Below are positions 1 through 7,887 of a stretch of DNA of 34,447 bases, in pieces. A program made the translations under genes and the position numbers. Position 1 is the first letter of the stretch. Every line of letters begins with the position of its first letter. The stretch covers positions 1 through 34,447 of the forward strand of contig JBFWLP010000027.1 of NCBI GenBank assembly GCA_050252075.1, in the 5' to 3' direction. The notes beneath the pieces are model-generated. The model was not told the origin of the DNA and searched no databases. It saw only the letters and a program-made list of their open reading frames with translations. The stretch comes from JAAYGT01 sp050252075. Lineage in GTDB: Bacteria > Pseudomonadota > Gammaproteobacteria > Burkholderiales > Burkholderiaceae_B.

Positions 1-1
1 C

Positions 2-523
2 GACGGGCGTGCCTGGATGCTGCGCCCCATACGGCCGGAAGACGCCGAGCCCCTGCAAAACTTTGTGCGCGATCTGTCCGATGAGTCTCGCGATATGCGT
101 TTTGTGTCCATGCTGCGCGAACTCACTCCGCGCATGCTGGCGCGCTACACCCGCATTGATTACGACAGGGAACTGGCGCTGATTGCCACGGTTCAGGAGC
201 CGAACCCCGAGAACCGGGGCTATCCTCGCGAGGTCATTATCGGTTTCGCCCATTACTTGCGTAACGCCGACGGCCGGGGGGCCGAATACGCCCTGGTCAT
301 TGCCGATGCCTGGCAACGCCACGGCCTGGGCAGCCAGCTGATGCGCGGGCTTATTCAGGCCGCCGAGGCACAGGGGCTAACCTACATCGACGGGCTGGTG
401 CTGGCGACCAACCGCCCTATGCTTCACCTGATGATCTCGCTGGGATTCCAGGTAGATATCGACGAAGAAGATCCCGGCATGCGCCGGGTATGGCTTGATC
501 TGGGGGAAACGACCCAAGCCTGA
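2..523 (+). CDS. GNAT acyltransferase domain, C-terminal end of a Pat-like protein (5' truncated)
   Basis: The frame is open to the left edge, so the gene starts outside the window; 173 residues are visible. They form a GNAT N-acetyltransferase fold: an RPIRPEDAEPL opening, a DYDRELALIA strand and the acetyl-CoA loop QRHGLGSQLM. In the family, this opening typically follows the ADP-forming acetyl-CoA-synthetase-like part of the Pat/YfiQ lysine acetyltransferases, which acetylate proteins such as acetyl-CoA synthetase. Codons upstream of the first ATG (position 17) still read as protein (DGRAW), which supports a longer gene rather than a start at 17. The large N-terminal part cannot be seen, so a stand-alone GNAT remains possible. 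It faces the esterase gene tail to tail. Confidence 0.75.
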   Translation, partial: DGRAWMLRPIRPEDAEPLQNFVRDLSDESRDMRFVSMLRELTPRMLARYTRIDYDRELALIATVQEPNPENRGYPREVIIGFAHYLRNADGRGAEYALVIADAWQRHGLGSQLMRGLIQAAEAQGLTYIDGLVLATNRPMLHLMISLGFQVDIDEEDPGMRRVWLDLGETTQA

Positions 524-559
524 GGCGTTCCGCCCGGTGGGCGTGTGAGCCCCGCGGCG

Positions 560-1234
560 TCAGCCTTTCAGCACCTTCTGCAGAAAGCCGCTGATATCCA
601 CGATTTCTTCCATGCACACGGAGTGTGGCATGGGGTAGGTTTCCCACTGAACGTCGTACCCGCGTTCGGTAAGCCATTGGCAGGCCGCCTGCGCCCGCCC
701 AAGTTCGACCATGGGGTCGGCCGTGCCATGCGCCATGAAAATGGGGGTGCGCTGGTTTTCTGGGCGACGCTCCTTGTCGGTTTTGTCGGGCAACGGAAGA
801 TACCCCGACAGACACACCATGCCGGCCAGCGATTCTTCGAGGCGCAATCCGGTTTGCAGCGTCATGGCGCAGCCTTGCGAGAAACCGGCCAGGACGATGT
901 TGCGGGTGGGAATGCCCCGGGCGTTTTCTTTGGCAATCAGGCTGCGTATGCGCTGTTCTGACTGGCGCAGCCCGGCTTCGTCTTCCTTGCGTACGGGGGC
1001 GGGCAGGTAAATGTCGTACCACGCCCGCATGGGTATGCCGTTGTTCAGCGTTACGGGCTGTACCGGCGCATGAGGGAAAATAAAGCGAATGGACGGGGCG
1101 GCGGGCAAGCGCAGCTCCGGAACAACAGGCACGAAATCGTGACCGTCGGCGCCCAGCCCGTGCATCCAGATCACGGAGTGGGTGGGGTTGGGGCCGGTTT
1201 CAAGTTCCAGGCATTCGAGCGTAGTCGTTGTCAT
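560..1234 (-). CDS. alpha/beta hydrolase, carboxylesterase/phospholipase family
   Basis: This 224-residue protein has the alpha/beta hydrolase layout of the small bacterial carboxylesterases (YpfH and lysophospholipase-like group). The oxyanion strand is IWMHGLGADGHDF. The nucleophile elbow is GFSQG, with Ser at about 119. The acid is Asp173 in HGTADPMV and the base is His204 in PMPHS, so the triad is complete. No signal peptide is visible, so it is probably cytoplasmic. The ATG overlaps the stop of darP by 4 bases (ATGA), so the two are co-transcribed and probably translationally coupled. The physiological ester is unknown. Confidence 0.88.
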   Translation of the reverse strand: MTTTTLECLELETGPNPTHSVIWMHGLGADGHDFVPVVPELRLPAAPSIRFIFPHAPVQPVTLNNGIPMRAWYDIYLPAPVRKEDEAGLRQSEQRIRSLIAKENARGIPTRNIVLAGFSQGCAMTLQTGLRLEESLAGMVCLSGYLPLPDKTDKERRPENQRTPIFMAHGTADPMVELGRAQAACQWLTERGYDVQWETYPMPHSVCMEEIVDISGFLQKVLKG

Positions 1235-1803
1235 GACGCAGCGTCCTTAGGTTCGGATTGATCAATCAGTGTTTTGAGCGCCTGGAAAAGGGCGCGATAG
1301 TGCTTGCGTTTGGGCTCCTGGCCGGGCAGCAGCGCAGCATTGGCCTGGGCCTCCTTGCGCCCTTCACGGATCAGGGTGCGCAAGTGCTGTACATCGGCCT
1401 GCGGGTATTCTTGCAGCAGCTCGGTGAGGGCGCTGTCGTCGCGCAGCAGCATGTCGCGCAGCGATTCAAGGCGGTGCATGGCGCGGGTCTGTTCCCGGGA
1501 GCCGTTTTCCCAGACATCCAGTTGATGGCGTATGGTGTCTGCGTCGGCGTCGCGCATCAGTTTGCCCACGTAGTGCACCTGCCGGCGTCGCCCTTCGCGG
1601 GCATTGGTGCGCTGCGCCTCGCGGATAGCTTCGTAAAGCTTGTCGCTGAGCGGCAGCTGTTTCAGGCGCTCGGGCGACAGGTCGACCAGTTGCTTGCCCA
1701 GGTCGAGCAGGGCGAGCATTTCGCGCTTTACCTGCGATTTGCTGGGCTTGTCGTAGCCATGATCGCTACCGTTGCCGGAATTTTCTTCGTTGCTGTTAGC
1801 CAT
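1231..1803 (-). CDS. darP: ribosome biogenesis factor DarP (YjgA, DUF615)
   Basis: This 190-residue basic, helical protein matches the YjgA/DUF615 family, which takes part in late assembly of the 50S ribosomal subunit. Family-like stretches are KPSKSQVKREMLALLDLG near the N-terminus, an RRRQVHYVGKLMR segment in the middle, and a C-terminal LRTLIREGRKEAQ region. The length is usual for the family. It is the first gene of a two-gene minus-strand unit with the esterase. It is divergent from pmbA across about 60 bp; darP and pmbA (tldE) are also frequent neighbours in other proteobacteria. Confidence 0.92.
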   Translation of the reverse strand: MANSNEENSGNGSDHGYDKPSKSQVKREMLALLDLGKQLVDLSPERLKQLPLSDKLYEAIREAQRTNAREGRRRQVHYVGKLMRDADADTIRHQLDVWENGSREQTRAMHRLESLRDMLLRDDSALTELLQEYPQADVQHLRTLIREGRKEAQANAALLPGQEPKRKHYRALFQALKTLIDQSEPKDAAS

Positions 1804-1863
1804 AAAGATGAAAAGAGTGTGGCGAATTAGCTATGATAACCGTCTAACCTGTAAAGAGCTTCA

Positions 1864-3231
1864 ATGAGCGAACAACCTATACCTTCACTTCCCATTGCCG
1901 AAAACCAGGCCCGCTTTCGCGAACTGGTACTTTCCGCCCTGAATCACGCAACCGCCCTCGGGGCCACCGACGCCGCCGCCGAAGTCTCCGAAAGCCGCGG
2001 CCTCTCTGTTTCAGTGCGCAATCGCGACATTGAAACGGTGGAACAAACCCGGGATCGTTCGCTCGATATTACGGTGTTTTCGGGCCAGCGTCGCGGCTCG
2101 GCGTCAACGTCGGATTTTTCCGAGAAAGCCTTGCGTGAAACGGTCGAAGCCGCCTGGCACATCGCCCGCTACACGGCAGAAGATCCGGCCGCCGGGCTGC
2201 CCGATGCCGAGCAGCTGGCGCGCGATTATCCCGATCTCGACCTTTACCATCCGTGGGCCATTTCCACGCCCCAGGCGGCACAGCTGGCCATTCGCGCCGA
2301 AGCCGCAGCGCGCGAGGTCAGCCCGCTGATCACCAATACCGACGGCGCCTCGCTGGAAACGTACGAAGGCCATTTCGTGCTGGGTAACACCCGGGGCTTT
2401 CTGGGCGGCTACCCAACCACACGGCACAGTTTCTCGGTGGCGCCCATCGCCGGGCGCGGCGATAAAATGCAGCGCGATTACTGGTATTCGTCCCAGTGCG
2501 ATCCGCGTGCCCTGGCCGATCCCGAGCAGGTCGGCGAGTATGCCGCCCGGCGCACGCTGGCCAGGCTGTCTGCCCGCCGTTTGAAAACCGGGCGTTACCC
2601 CGTGTTGTTCGAAGCGCCTCTGGCGATCGGGTTGCTGGGAGCCCTGGTGCAGGCCGCCAGCGGCGGCGCACTGTACCGGCGTGCCAGTTTCCTGCTCGAT
2701 GCCCTGGGCAAGCCTGTGCTGGCCGATCATATCCATGTGCACGAGAACCCGCACGTGCGTGCCGCCATGGGCAGCTCCCCGTTTGACAGCGAGGGCGTGC
2801 GCACGCGGGCGCGCGATGTCGTGGTCGACGGGGTGCTCAACGGCTATTTTCTGTCAACGTACACCGCGCGCAAGCTGGGGATGGTATCCACCGGAAATGC
2901 CGGCGGGTCGCACAACCTGTCGCTGACCTCACGGCTCACCCGGTCAGACGACGATTTTCAGGCCATGCTGCGCAAGCTGGGTACCGGGTTTCTGGTTACC
3001 GAGCTCATTGGCCAGGGGGTTAATTACGTAACCGGCGATTACTCCCGCGGCGCGTTCGGCTTCTGGGTCGAAAACGGCGAAATCCAGCATGCGGTCCAGG
3101 AAGTGACCATTGCCGGAAACCTGGCCGATATGTTCAGGCAGATAGTCGCGGTTGGGGCGGACACCATCACCCGGGGCTCAAAAACCAGTGGCTCGATCCT
3201 GATCGAGCACATGGCGGTCGCGGGTCAGTAA
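1864..3231 (+). CDS. pmbA: metalloprotease-associated protein PmbA (TldE)
   Basis: At 455 residues this has the full length of PmbA/TldE, the partner of TldD in the heterodimeric metalloprotease that trims modified peptides and degrades unfolded small proteins. Visible family features are a VSVRNRDIETVEQTRDRSLD region near the N-terminus, GSASTSDFSE, and a C-terminal GVNYVTGDYSRGAFGFWVE. The HExxxH zinc motif of TldD is absent, as expected for the TldE subunit. tldD is not in the window. A TATGAT -10-like hexamer lies at 1832-1837, 26 bases before the ATG. The gene stands alone on the plus strand. Confidence 0.93.
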   Translation: MSEQPIPSLPIAENQARFRELVLSALNHATALGATDAAAEVSESRGLSVSVRNRDIETVEQTRDRSLDITVFSGQRRGSASTSDFSEKALRETVEAAWHIARYTAEDPAAGLPDAEQLARDYPDLDLYHPWAISTPQAAQLAIRAEAAAREVSPLITNTDGASLETYEGHFVLGNTRGFLGGYPTTRHSFSVAPIAGRGDKMQRDYWYSSQCDPRALADPEQVGEYAARRTLARLSARRLKTGRYPVLFEAPLAIGLLGALVQAASGGALYRRASFLLDALGKPVLADHIHVHENPHVRAAMGSSPFDSEGVRTRARDVVVDGVLNGYFLSTYTARKLGMVSTGNAGGSHNLSLTSRLTRSDDDFQAMLRKLGTGFLVTELIGQGVNYVTGDYSRGAFGFWVENGEIQHAVQEVTIAGNLADMFRQIVAVGADTITRGSKTSGSILIEHMAVAGQ

Positions 3232-3296
3232 AACAGGGCGCCGTGCCGTTGTCATGCCGGTCGCAGGGATATTTTCGGTTTAAGGGAATGTCCTGC

Positions 3297-3325
3297 GTTA
3301 CAACAGACGTTGCAAGGTGTAATAT
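3297..3325 (+). promoter_or_regulatory. possible sigma70 promoter of the TRAP binding protein gene
   Basis: GTTACA (3297-3302, 4 of 6 to TTGACA) and TAATAT (3320-3325, 4 of 6 to TATAAT) stand 17 bases apart in the 151-base gap before the TRAP gene. The ribosome binding site AAAGGAG (3367-3373) is strong and sits in a perfect 10-base palindrome AGGAGCTCCT (3369-3378). The promoter is a visual match only. Confidence 0.33.
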
Positions 3326-3382
3326 CGGCGCTGGCAGAGCATCTGCAAAAATTATTACGAATGCCGAAAGGAGCTCCTCATA

Positions 3383-4483
3383 ATGCAGCGTCGTTCATTT
3401 ATCAAAAAGGCAACCCTGGGCGCCGTCGCCGGCACCGCTGCGGTCGCCGCCCCAGCGCTGGCCCAGTCCAACCCTAAAATCAACTGGAAAATGACGTCCA
3501 CCTTCGGGCCGTCGCTTCCGCCCCTGTTTTCCACGTCGCAGCGTTTCTGCAAAATGATCGAAGAGGCAACGGAAGGCAATTTTTCCATCCGTTTGTACCC
3601 CGGCGGTGAAATCGTTCCCGGCTTCGGCGTTATGGACGCCGTCAGCAACCGTACGGTTGAATGCGGTCAAACCGCGTCCTACTACTACTACGGCAAAGAC
3701 CCGTCGTTCTGTTTCGATACCGCCGTGCCTTTCGGCCTGAACGCCCGCCAAATGGATGCCTGGGTGTATCAGGGCGGCGGCCTTGAGCTCTTGCGCGAGC
3801 TGTTTGCCAGCCGCAACATCATCAACTTCCCTTTCGGAAACACCGGTACGCAAATGGGCGGCTGGTACCGCAAGGAAATCAAGTCCGTCGAAGACCTGAA
3901 AGGTCTCAAAATGCGTACGGCAGGCTTTGCGGGCGAAGTGTTGTCTCGCATGGGCGTCATTCCCCAGCAAATTCCCCCGGGCGACATCTACCCCTCGCTT
4001 GAAAAAGGCACCCTCGATGCCGTCGAGTTCGTGGGCCCCGTCGATGATGAAAAGCTCGGTTTCCAGAAAGTTGCCAAGTACTATTACTACCCCGGCTGGT
4101 GGGAAGGTTCGGCGCAGCTGTCACTGTACGTGAACGATGCCGCTTTCAACGAGCTGCCCAAGCAGTACCAGTCGCTGGTGGCCACCGCGTCGCGCGCTGC
4201 CGGCAGTGGTCTGATCATGGATTACGATGCCAACAACCCGGGTGCATTGCGCCGGCTCATCGCCAATGGTGCGGTACTGAAGGCATTCCCGCGCGATGTC
4301 ATGGATGCGTCGTTTGCCGCCTCCGATGTCGTCTACAAAGAGTTCTGCGACAAGAACCCCATGTTCAAGAAAATCTACGACAGCTACATGGGCTTCCGCG
4401 ACGGCATCGTGCCATGGTTCCGCGTGGCCGAAGGTTCCTACGACAACTATCTGGGCATTGCCCTGGCCAATCAGAAGAAATAA
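3383..4483 (+). CDS. TRAP transporter solute-binding protein (DctP/TakP type), Tat-exported
   Basis: The 366-residue protein begins with a twin-arginine signal (RRSFIKK followed by an alanine-rich core), with likely cleavage after ALA at residue 27, so it is predicted to reach the periplasm folded. The mature part fits the TRAP binding proteins of the TakP-like branch: MRTAGFAGEVLSRMG contains the conserved substrate-anchoring Arg, and DAVEFVGPVDDEKLGF plus KYYYYPGWWEG match those that bind 2-oxo acids or related carboxylates. The exact ligand cannot be told. It normally delivers ligand to DctQ and DctM membrane subunits, but neither is nearby: the gene lies alone between pmbA and rplM and ends in a clear terminator. 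It either serves membrane subunits encoded elsewhere or acts as a sensor component. Confidence 0.9.
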   Translation: MQRRSFIKKATLGAVAGTAAVAAPALAQSNPKINWKMTSTFGPSLPPLFSTSQRFCKMIEEATEGNFSIRLYPGGEIVPGFGVMDAVSNRTVECGQTASYYYYGKDPSFCFDTAVPFGLNARQMDAWVYQGGGLELLRELFASRNIINFPFGNTGTQMGGWYRKEIKSVEDLKGLKMRTAGFAGEVLSRMGVIPQQIPPGDIYPSLEKGTLDAVEFVGPVDDEKLGFQKVAKYYYYPGWWEGSAQLSLYVNDAAFNELPKQYQSLVATASRAAGSGLIMDYDANNPGALRRLIANGAVLKAFPRDVMDASFAASDVVYKEFCDKNPMFKKIYDSYMGFRDGIVPWFRVAEGSYDNYLGIALANQKK

Positions 4484-4501
4484 CAGTAGTCCTCGTTGCG
4501 A

Positions 4502-4560
4502 GCACGGCGTAAGCCGTGCAGTACACGTTTGCCGTCACTGCGGTTGCAGTGACGGTTTTT
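4502..4560 (+). terminator. tandem hairpins ending the TRAP gene; the second is a strong rho-independent terminator
   Basis: A 7-bp stem GCACGGC/GCCGTGC with GTAA loop (4502-4519) is followed by a perfect 10-bp stem CCGTCACTGC/GCAGTGACGG with GGTT loop (4532-4555) and TTTTT (4556-4560). It isolates the TRAP gene from the ribosomal operon. Confidence 0.88.
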
Positions 4561-4582
4561 CTATTCCGCCTTGACTGTTCTG

Positions 4583-4591
4583 TGTTATGAT
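4583..4591 (+). promoter_or_regulatory. likely promoter of rplM-rpsI (extended -10)
   Basis: TGT followed by TATGAT (4586-4591) forms an extended -10 just after the preceding terminator. No good -35 lies 17 bases upstream; TTGACT at 4571-4576 is only 9 bases away and cannot pair with it. A start near 4598 would give a leader of about 100 bases before rplM. In E. coli the rplM leader is an autoregulatory target; whether that holds here is not visible. Confidence 0.5.
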
Positions 4592-4695
4592 GGTGGGCTT
4601 TTCTGGCTTTGCACGGGCGGCTACATAACGCTTTGGCAAGGCTTTACCAGCCGGGGCCGGAAAATTTTTTCGTTTCTTTTCTAGGAAAAACCATC

Positions 4696-5124
4696 ATGAA
4701 GACCTTTGTGGCCAAGCCGCATGAAGTCAAACGTGACTGGTACGTGATTGATGCCAAGGGCAAGGTCCTTGGCCGTGTGGCCAGCGAAGTCGCACGTCGC
4801 CTGCGCGGCAAGCACAAGCCAGAATTCACGCCCCACGTTGACACCGGCGATTACATTGTCATCGTCAATGCTGCCGATATCGTTGTTACCGGCAACAAGT
4901 CTCAGGACAAAAAATACTACCGTCACTCTACTTATCCCGGTGGTATCTCCGAGACCAACTTCCAGAAAATGCAAGAGCGTTTTCCTGGTCGTGCTCTCCA
5001 GAAAGCGGTCAAGGGTATGCTCCCGAAAGGCCCGCTCGGTTACGCCATGGCCAAGAAGCTCAAGATTTACGCCGGCGCCGAGCATCCGCATTCCGCTCAG
5101 CAGCCCAAACCGCTGGAAATCTAA
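4696..5124 (+). CDS. rplM: 50S ribosomal protein L13
   Basis: The 142-residue product is L13, a large-subunit protein that binds 23S rRNA early in assembly. It starts with MKTFVAKPHEVKRDW, and contains DAKGKVLGRVASEVARRLRG and the C-terminal GMLPKGPLGYAMAKKLKIY, all characteristic. The frame is open further upstream to 4609, but the ATG at 4696 gives the family's usual length and has AGGA at 4683-4686. It is followed after 9 bases by rpsI, the almost universal bacterial pairing. Confidence 0.98.
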   Translation: MKTFVAKPHEVKRDWYVIDAKGKVLGRVASEVARRLRGKHKPEFTPHVDTGDYIVIVNAADIVVTGNKSQDKKYYRHSTYPGGISETNFQKMQERFPGRALQKAVKGMLPKGPLGYAMAKKLKIYAGAEHPHSAQQPKPLEI

Positions 5125-5133
5125 GGATAGGTC

Positions 5134-5526
5134 ATGATCGGTAATTGGAACTATGGCACCGGCCGCCGTAAAACCTCGGTAGCTCGCGTGTTCTTGAAGA
5201 AAGGTTCGGGCAAAATTGTCGTGAACGGCAAGCCCGTTGATGAATACTTTGCCCGTGAAACAGGGCGCATGATCGTGCGCCAGCCGCTTGAACTCACCAA
5301 CCACCTTGAGTCGTTTGATTTTCACATCAACGTTCATGGCGGCGGCGAAAGCGGTCAAGCCGGTGCGGTGCGTCACGGTATCACCCGTGCCCTGATCGAC
5401 TACGACGAGTCGCTCAAGCCCGCGCTCAAGCAGGCTGGTCTGGTCACGCGCGATGCACGTGAAGTGGAACGCAAGAAAGTCGGTTTCCACAAAGCCCGTC
5501 GCCGCAAGCAGTTCAGCAAGCGCTAA
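5134..5526 (+). CDS. rpsI: 30S ribosomal protein S9
   Basis: The 130-residue product is S9. It shows NYGTGRRKTSVARVFLKKG at the N-terminus, the GGGESGQAGAVRHGITRAL core and the basic tail ending KARRRKQFSKR, whose last Lys-Arg reaches the decoding P site. The length matches other bacteria. It is co-transcribed with rplM and followed by a strong terminator. Confidence 0.98.
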   Translation: MIGNWNYGTGRRKTSVARVFLKKGSGKIVVNGKPVDEYFARETGRMIVRQPLELTNHLESFDFHINVHGGGESGQAGAVRHGITRALIDYDESLKPALKQAGLVTRDAREVERKKVGFHKARRRKQFSKR

Positions 5527-5534
5527 CAGGGTCG

Positions 5535-5600
5535 GCGTACTCCGTACGCGGGTTCTTGTGTGCAAAAGCCTCCGATGGTCATCGGGGGCTTTTGCCTTTG
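5535..5600 (+). terminator. terminator between rpsI and argC
   Basis: A small hairpin GCGTAC/GTACGC (5535-5549) is followed by a long hairpin with 15 paired positions (5562-5576 with 5581-5595, loop GGTC, one T-G pair), then CTTTG. The arms contain GCAAAAGCC and GGCTTTTGC. The downstream T run is short, but the A/T pairs inside the stem add a T-rich segment on the transcript side. Confidence 0.8.
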
Positions 5601-5643
5601 TAGTAGCATAATTACTCTGTTTCTCTTTTGGTTGGAATATGTC

Positions 5644-6705
5644 ATGTCAGATGCCGTCGCGCGTATAAAAGCAGGAATTGTGGGTGGTACCGGTTATACC
5701 GGAGTTGAGCTTCTGCGCCTTTTGTCGCAGCACCCGCACGTTGAACTTGCCGCCATTACATCACGTAAAGAAGACGGTATGCCGGTCGCCGATATGTTCC
5801 CCAATTTGCGGGGCCGCGTTAATCTGGCGTTCCAAACCCCCGACACCGCCTCACTCGACGAGTGCGATGTGGTGTTTTTCGCCACTCCGCACGGTGTGGC
5901 CATGAATCAGGCAGAGCATTTGTTGTCCAAGGGTGTGCGCATCATTGACCTTGCCGCCGATTTCCGCCTGCAGGACACCCAGGTGTTCGAGAAATGGTAC
6001 AAGATGCCCCATGTATGCCCGGACATCCTGAAAGAGGCAGTTTACGGCCTGCCCGAGCTGAACCGGGTGGCCATCGCATCGGCCCGTGTCATCGGCAACC
6101 CGGGCTGCTACCCCACCACGGTGCTGCTTGGTCTTGCGCCGTTGCTGTCGGCCGAAACTGCGCTCGTAAATACCACGCACATTATTGCCGACTGCAAGTC
6201 GGGTGTTTCCGGTGCGGGCCGCAAGGCCGAAGTAGCCACGCTGTTTTCCGAGGCCAGCGATAACTTCAAGGCTTACGGCGTGGCGGGGCATCGCCATCAC
6301 CCGGAAATCAGCGAACAGTTGCAGGGCGTGGCCGGGTCGCCGGTGGGCATAACCTTCGTGCCCCATCTGGTGCCCATGATACGCGGTATGTTTTCCACGC
6401 TGTATGTGCGCATCGAGCCCCAGGCCATGGATACCGATTTTCAGGCGCTTTTCCAGCGCTTTTACGAGCACGAGCCCTTTGTTGATGTCATGCCCGCCGG
6501 CAGCCAGCCCGAAACGCGTTCCGTGAAAGCGTCGAACCAGTTGCGTATTGCCCTGCACAGGCCCGGTAACGGCGATCAACTGGTGATTCTCGTTACTCAA
6601 GACAATCTGGTCAAAGGGGCCTCGGGCCAGGCTGTCCAGAATATGAATATCATGTTCGGTCTGCCGGAAACCGCCGGTCTGGGACATGTGGCCATTCTTC
6701 CCTAA
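5644..6705 (+). CDS. argC: N-acetyl-gamma-glutamyl-phosphate reductase
   Basis: ArgC reduces N-acetylglutamyl phosphate to the semialdehyde with NADPH, the third step of arginine synthesis. The 353-residue protein opens with the nucleotide-binding IKAGIVGGTGYTGVELLRLL. The catalytic Cys is at about 155 in VIGNPGCYPTT, and the conserved GHRHHPEI follows. I chose the ATG at 5644 (MSDAVARIKAG). The frame is open back to 5560, but that part covers the terminator and is not family-like. This is the type 1 length. The gene follows the ribosomal operon after a terminator, so it should have its own promoter in the short gap, but I see no convincing one. The next gene starts 17 bases downstream. Confidence 0.96.
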   Translation: MSDAVARIKAGIVGGTGYTGVELLRLLSQHPHVELAAITSRKEDGMPVADMFPNLRGRVNLAFQTPDTASLDECDVVFFATPHGVAMNQAEHLLSKGVRIIDLAADFRLQDTQVFEKWYKMPHVCPDILKEAVYGLPELNRVAIASARVIGNPGCYPTTVLLGLAPLLSAETALVNTTHIIADCKSGVSGAGRKAEVATLFSEASDNFKAYGVAGHRHHPEISEQLQGVAGSPVGITFVPHLVPMIRGMFSTLYVRIEPQAMDTDFQALFQRFYEHEPFVDVMPAGSQPETRSVKASNQLRIALHRPGNGDQLVILVTQDNLVKGASGQAVQNMNIMFGLPETAGLGHVAILP

Positions 6706-6722
6706 GGGGCCAAGGGGCACTT

Positions 6723-7424
6723 TTGTCAGGTAAAACGTCGTTTGTCGCGGGTGTGCTTGCCGGTCTGGTCATCGGTGCAGGCGCCTTCTATGGTGTGTCC
6801 AGCCGGCAGCAGGCGCAGGCCGTGCACCAGGCCGTCGCACTGAGCGAAAGCGAACTGCAGCGTTCCCGCCAGGAGCTGGTGGTACTGCGCACCCAGAACG
6901 ATGTATTGCTGGGCGAGCTTGCGGTACAGCGCAGCACTTTGCGTGGTGTGGAGTCCGCACTGGCGAAAACCCAGCGCGAGCTGGGCAGCGCCCGCGATAA
7001 ACTGGCATTTTACGAACAGCTGCTGCCCCCCGGGCCTACCGGTGCCGTGTCTGTGCGGGGGCTTGAAATTCAGCGGCAAGGCTCCACCTTGTTCTACAAG
7101 GTACTGCTCATGCGCAATGGCATAACCGACGAATCGTTTCAGGGCCGTTTGCAGTTTGTGGGTCACGGCCGTCATGGCGACAAGGTCGTTAACGTCGTGC
7201 TGGAGCCCGCGCGCGCCACGATGCAAGAGCCGCAGGCATCGCCGGATCAGGCAGAACCTGTCCGGGCTGAAGGCGTTTTCGATGTCCGCTTCACGCAGTT
7301 TCAGCGCAGTTCCGGCTGGCTTGGCATTCCGCCCGATGTCGCAGTGTCGGCGGTTACTCTGAATGTCCTGGAAGGCGATACCGTACGGGCCACGCAGCGT
7401 GTCGAGATCCCCGACGGCAATTGA
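6723..7424 (+). CDS. unknown membrane-anchored coiled-coil protein (DUF6776-like)
   Basis: This 233-residue protein is not one I can assign a function. It starts at a TTG (6723) placed 5 bases after AAGGGG (6712-6717), and no ATG fits. Residues about 5-25 form one hydrophobic segment (FVAGVLAGLVIGAGAFYGV), so it is probably a single-pass inner membrane protein. Residues about 30-100 are heptad-like and rich in Gln, Glu, Leu and Ser, consistent with a coiled coil. The C-terminal half is a beta-rich domain with GAVSVRGLEIQRQG and FDVRFTQFQRSSGW. The layout resembles proteins listed as DUF6776. It sits 17 bases after argC and just before erpA, an order I believe is common in related genera. Confidence 0.72.
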   Translation: MSGKTSFVAGVLAGLVIGAGAFYGVSSRQQAQAVHQAVALSESELQRSRQELVVLRTQNDVLLGELAVQRSTLRGVESALAKTQRELGSARDKLAFYEQLLPPGPTGAVSVRGLEIQRQGSTLFYKVLLMRNGITDESFQGRLQFVGHGRHGDKVVNVVLEPARATMQEPQASPDQAEPVRAEGVFDVRFTQFQRSSGWLGIPPDVAVSAVTLNVLEGDTVRATQRVEIPDGN

Positions 7425-7435
7425 ACCTTGCAAAA

Positions 7436-7444
7436 TGGTATAGT
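7436..7444 (+). promoter_or_regulatory. likely erpA promoter (extended -10)
   Basis: TGG followed by TATAGT (7439-7444) makes a good extended -10 starting 12 bases past the upstream stop codon. The -35 region is poor. It would give a leader of about 38 bases, with ACGGAG before the erpA ATG. Confidence 0.45.
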
Positions 7445-7488
7445 TTTACGTTGTTAGCAGCCGAATCAGGCTGTCACGGAGTACACAC

Positions 7489-7857
7489 ATGACTACACGA
7501 ATCGAAACCGTCGATCTTCAGGCGCCGCCGTCGCCCCTGGTATTTACCGACGCCGCGGCCGGCAAGGTGAAAGATCTTCTTACTGAAGAAGGCAATCCCG
7601 ACCTGAAACTGCGCGTATTCGTGCAGGGGGGCGGCTGCTCCGGGTTCCAGTACGGCTTCACCTTCGACGATGTGGTGAACGATGACGACACCACCATCGA
7701 CAAAGGCGGTGTGCAGCTGCTGATCGATCCCATGAGCTTCCAGTACCTTGTGGGTGCCGAAATTGACTACAAAGACGACATCGAAGGGGCACAGTTCGTT
7801 ATTCGTAACCCCAACGCAACCACCACCTGCGGGTGCGGTTCGTCGTTTGCGCCTTAG
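7489..7857 (+). CDS. erpA: iron-sulfur cluster insertion protein ErpA
   Basis: ErpA is an A-type carrier that passes iron-sulfur clusters to apo-enzymes, including isoprenoid-pathway enzymes. The 122-residue protein has the three cluster-binding cysteines in the family pattern: Cys50 in GGGCSGFQYGF, and Cys114 and Cys116 in TTCGCGSSF near the C-terminus. The length and the ErpA-style DDIEGAQFVIRNPNA segment favour ErpA over IscA or SufA. It has its own probable promoter and is convergent with anmK, 30 bases away. Confidence 0.95.
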   Translation: MTTRIETVDLQAPPSPLVFTDAAAGKVKDLLTEEGNPDLKLRVFVQGGGCSGFQYGFTFDDVVNDDDTTIDKGGVQLLIDPMSFQYLVGAEIDYKDDIEGAQFVIRNPNATTTCGCGSSFAP

Positions 7858-7887
7858 GTTGCTTAGGCAAACCGCGGCCTGCATGCC

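Noticed and set aside
531..543. Hairpin CGCCC-GGT-GGGCG between the acyltransferase and esterase genes
   Set aside because: Only five pairs and no T tract; too weak to call a terminator.
4681..5565. 294-codon open frame on the minus strand
   Set aside because: It spans rplM, rpsI and the terminator in antisense; low stop density in highly biased ribosomal genes explains it.
5851..6720. 289-codon open frame on the minus strand
   Set aside because: It is antisense to argC, with no family-like sequence.
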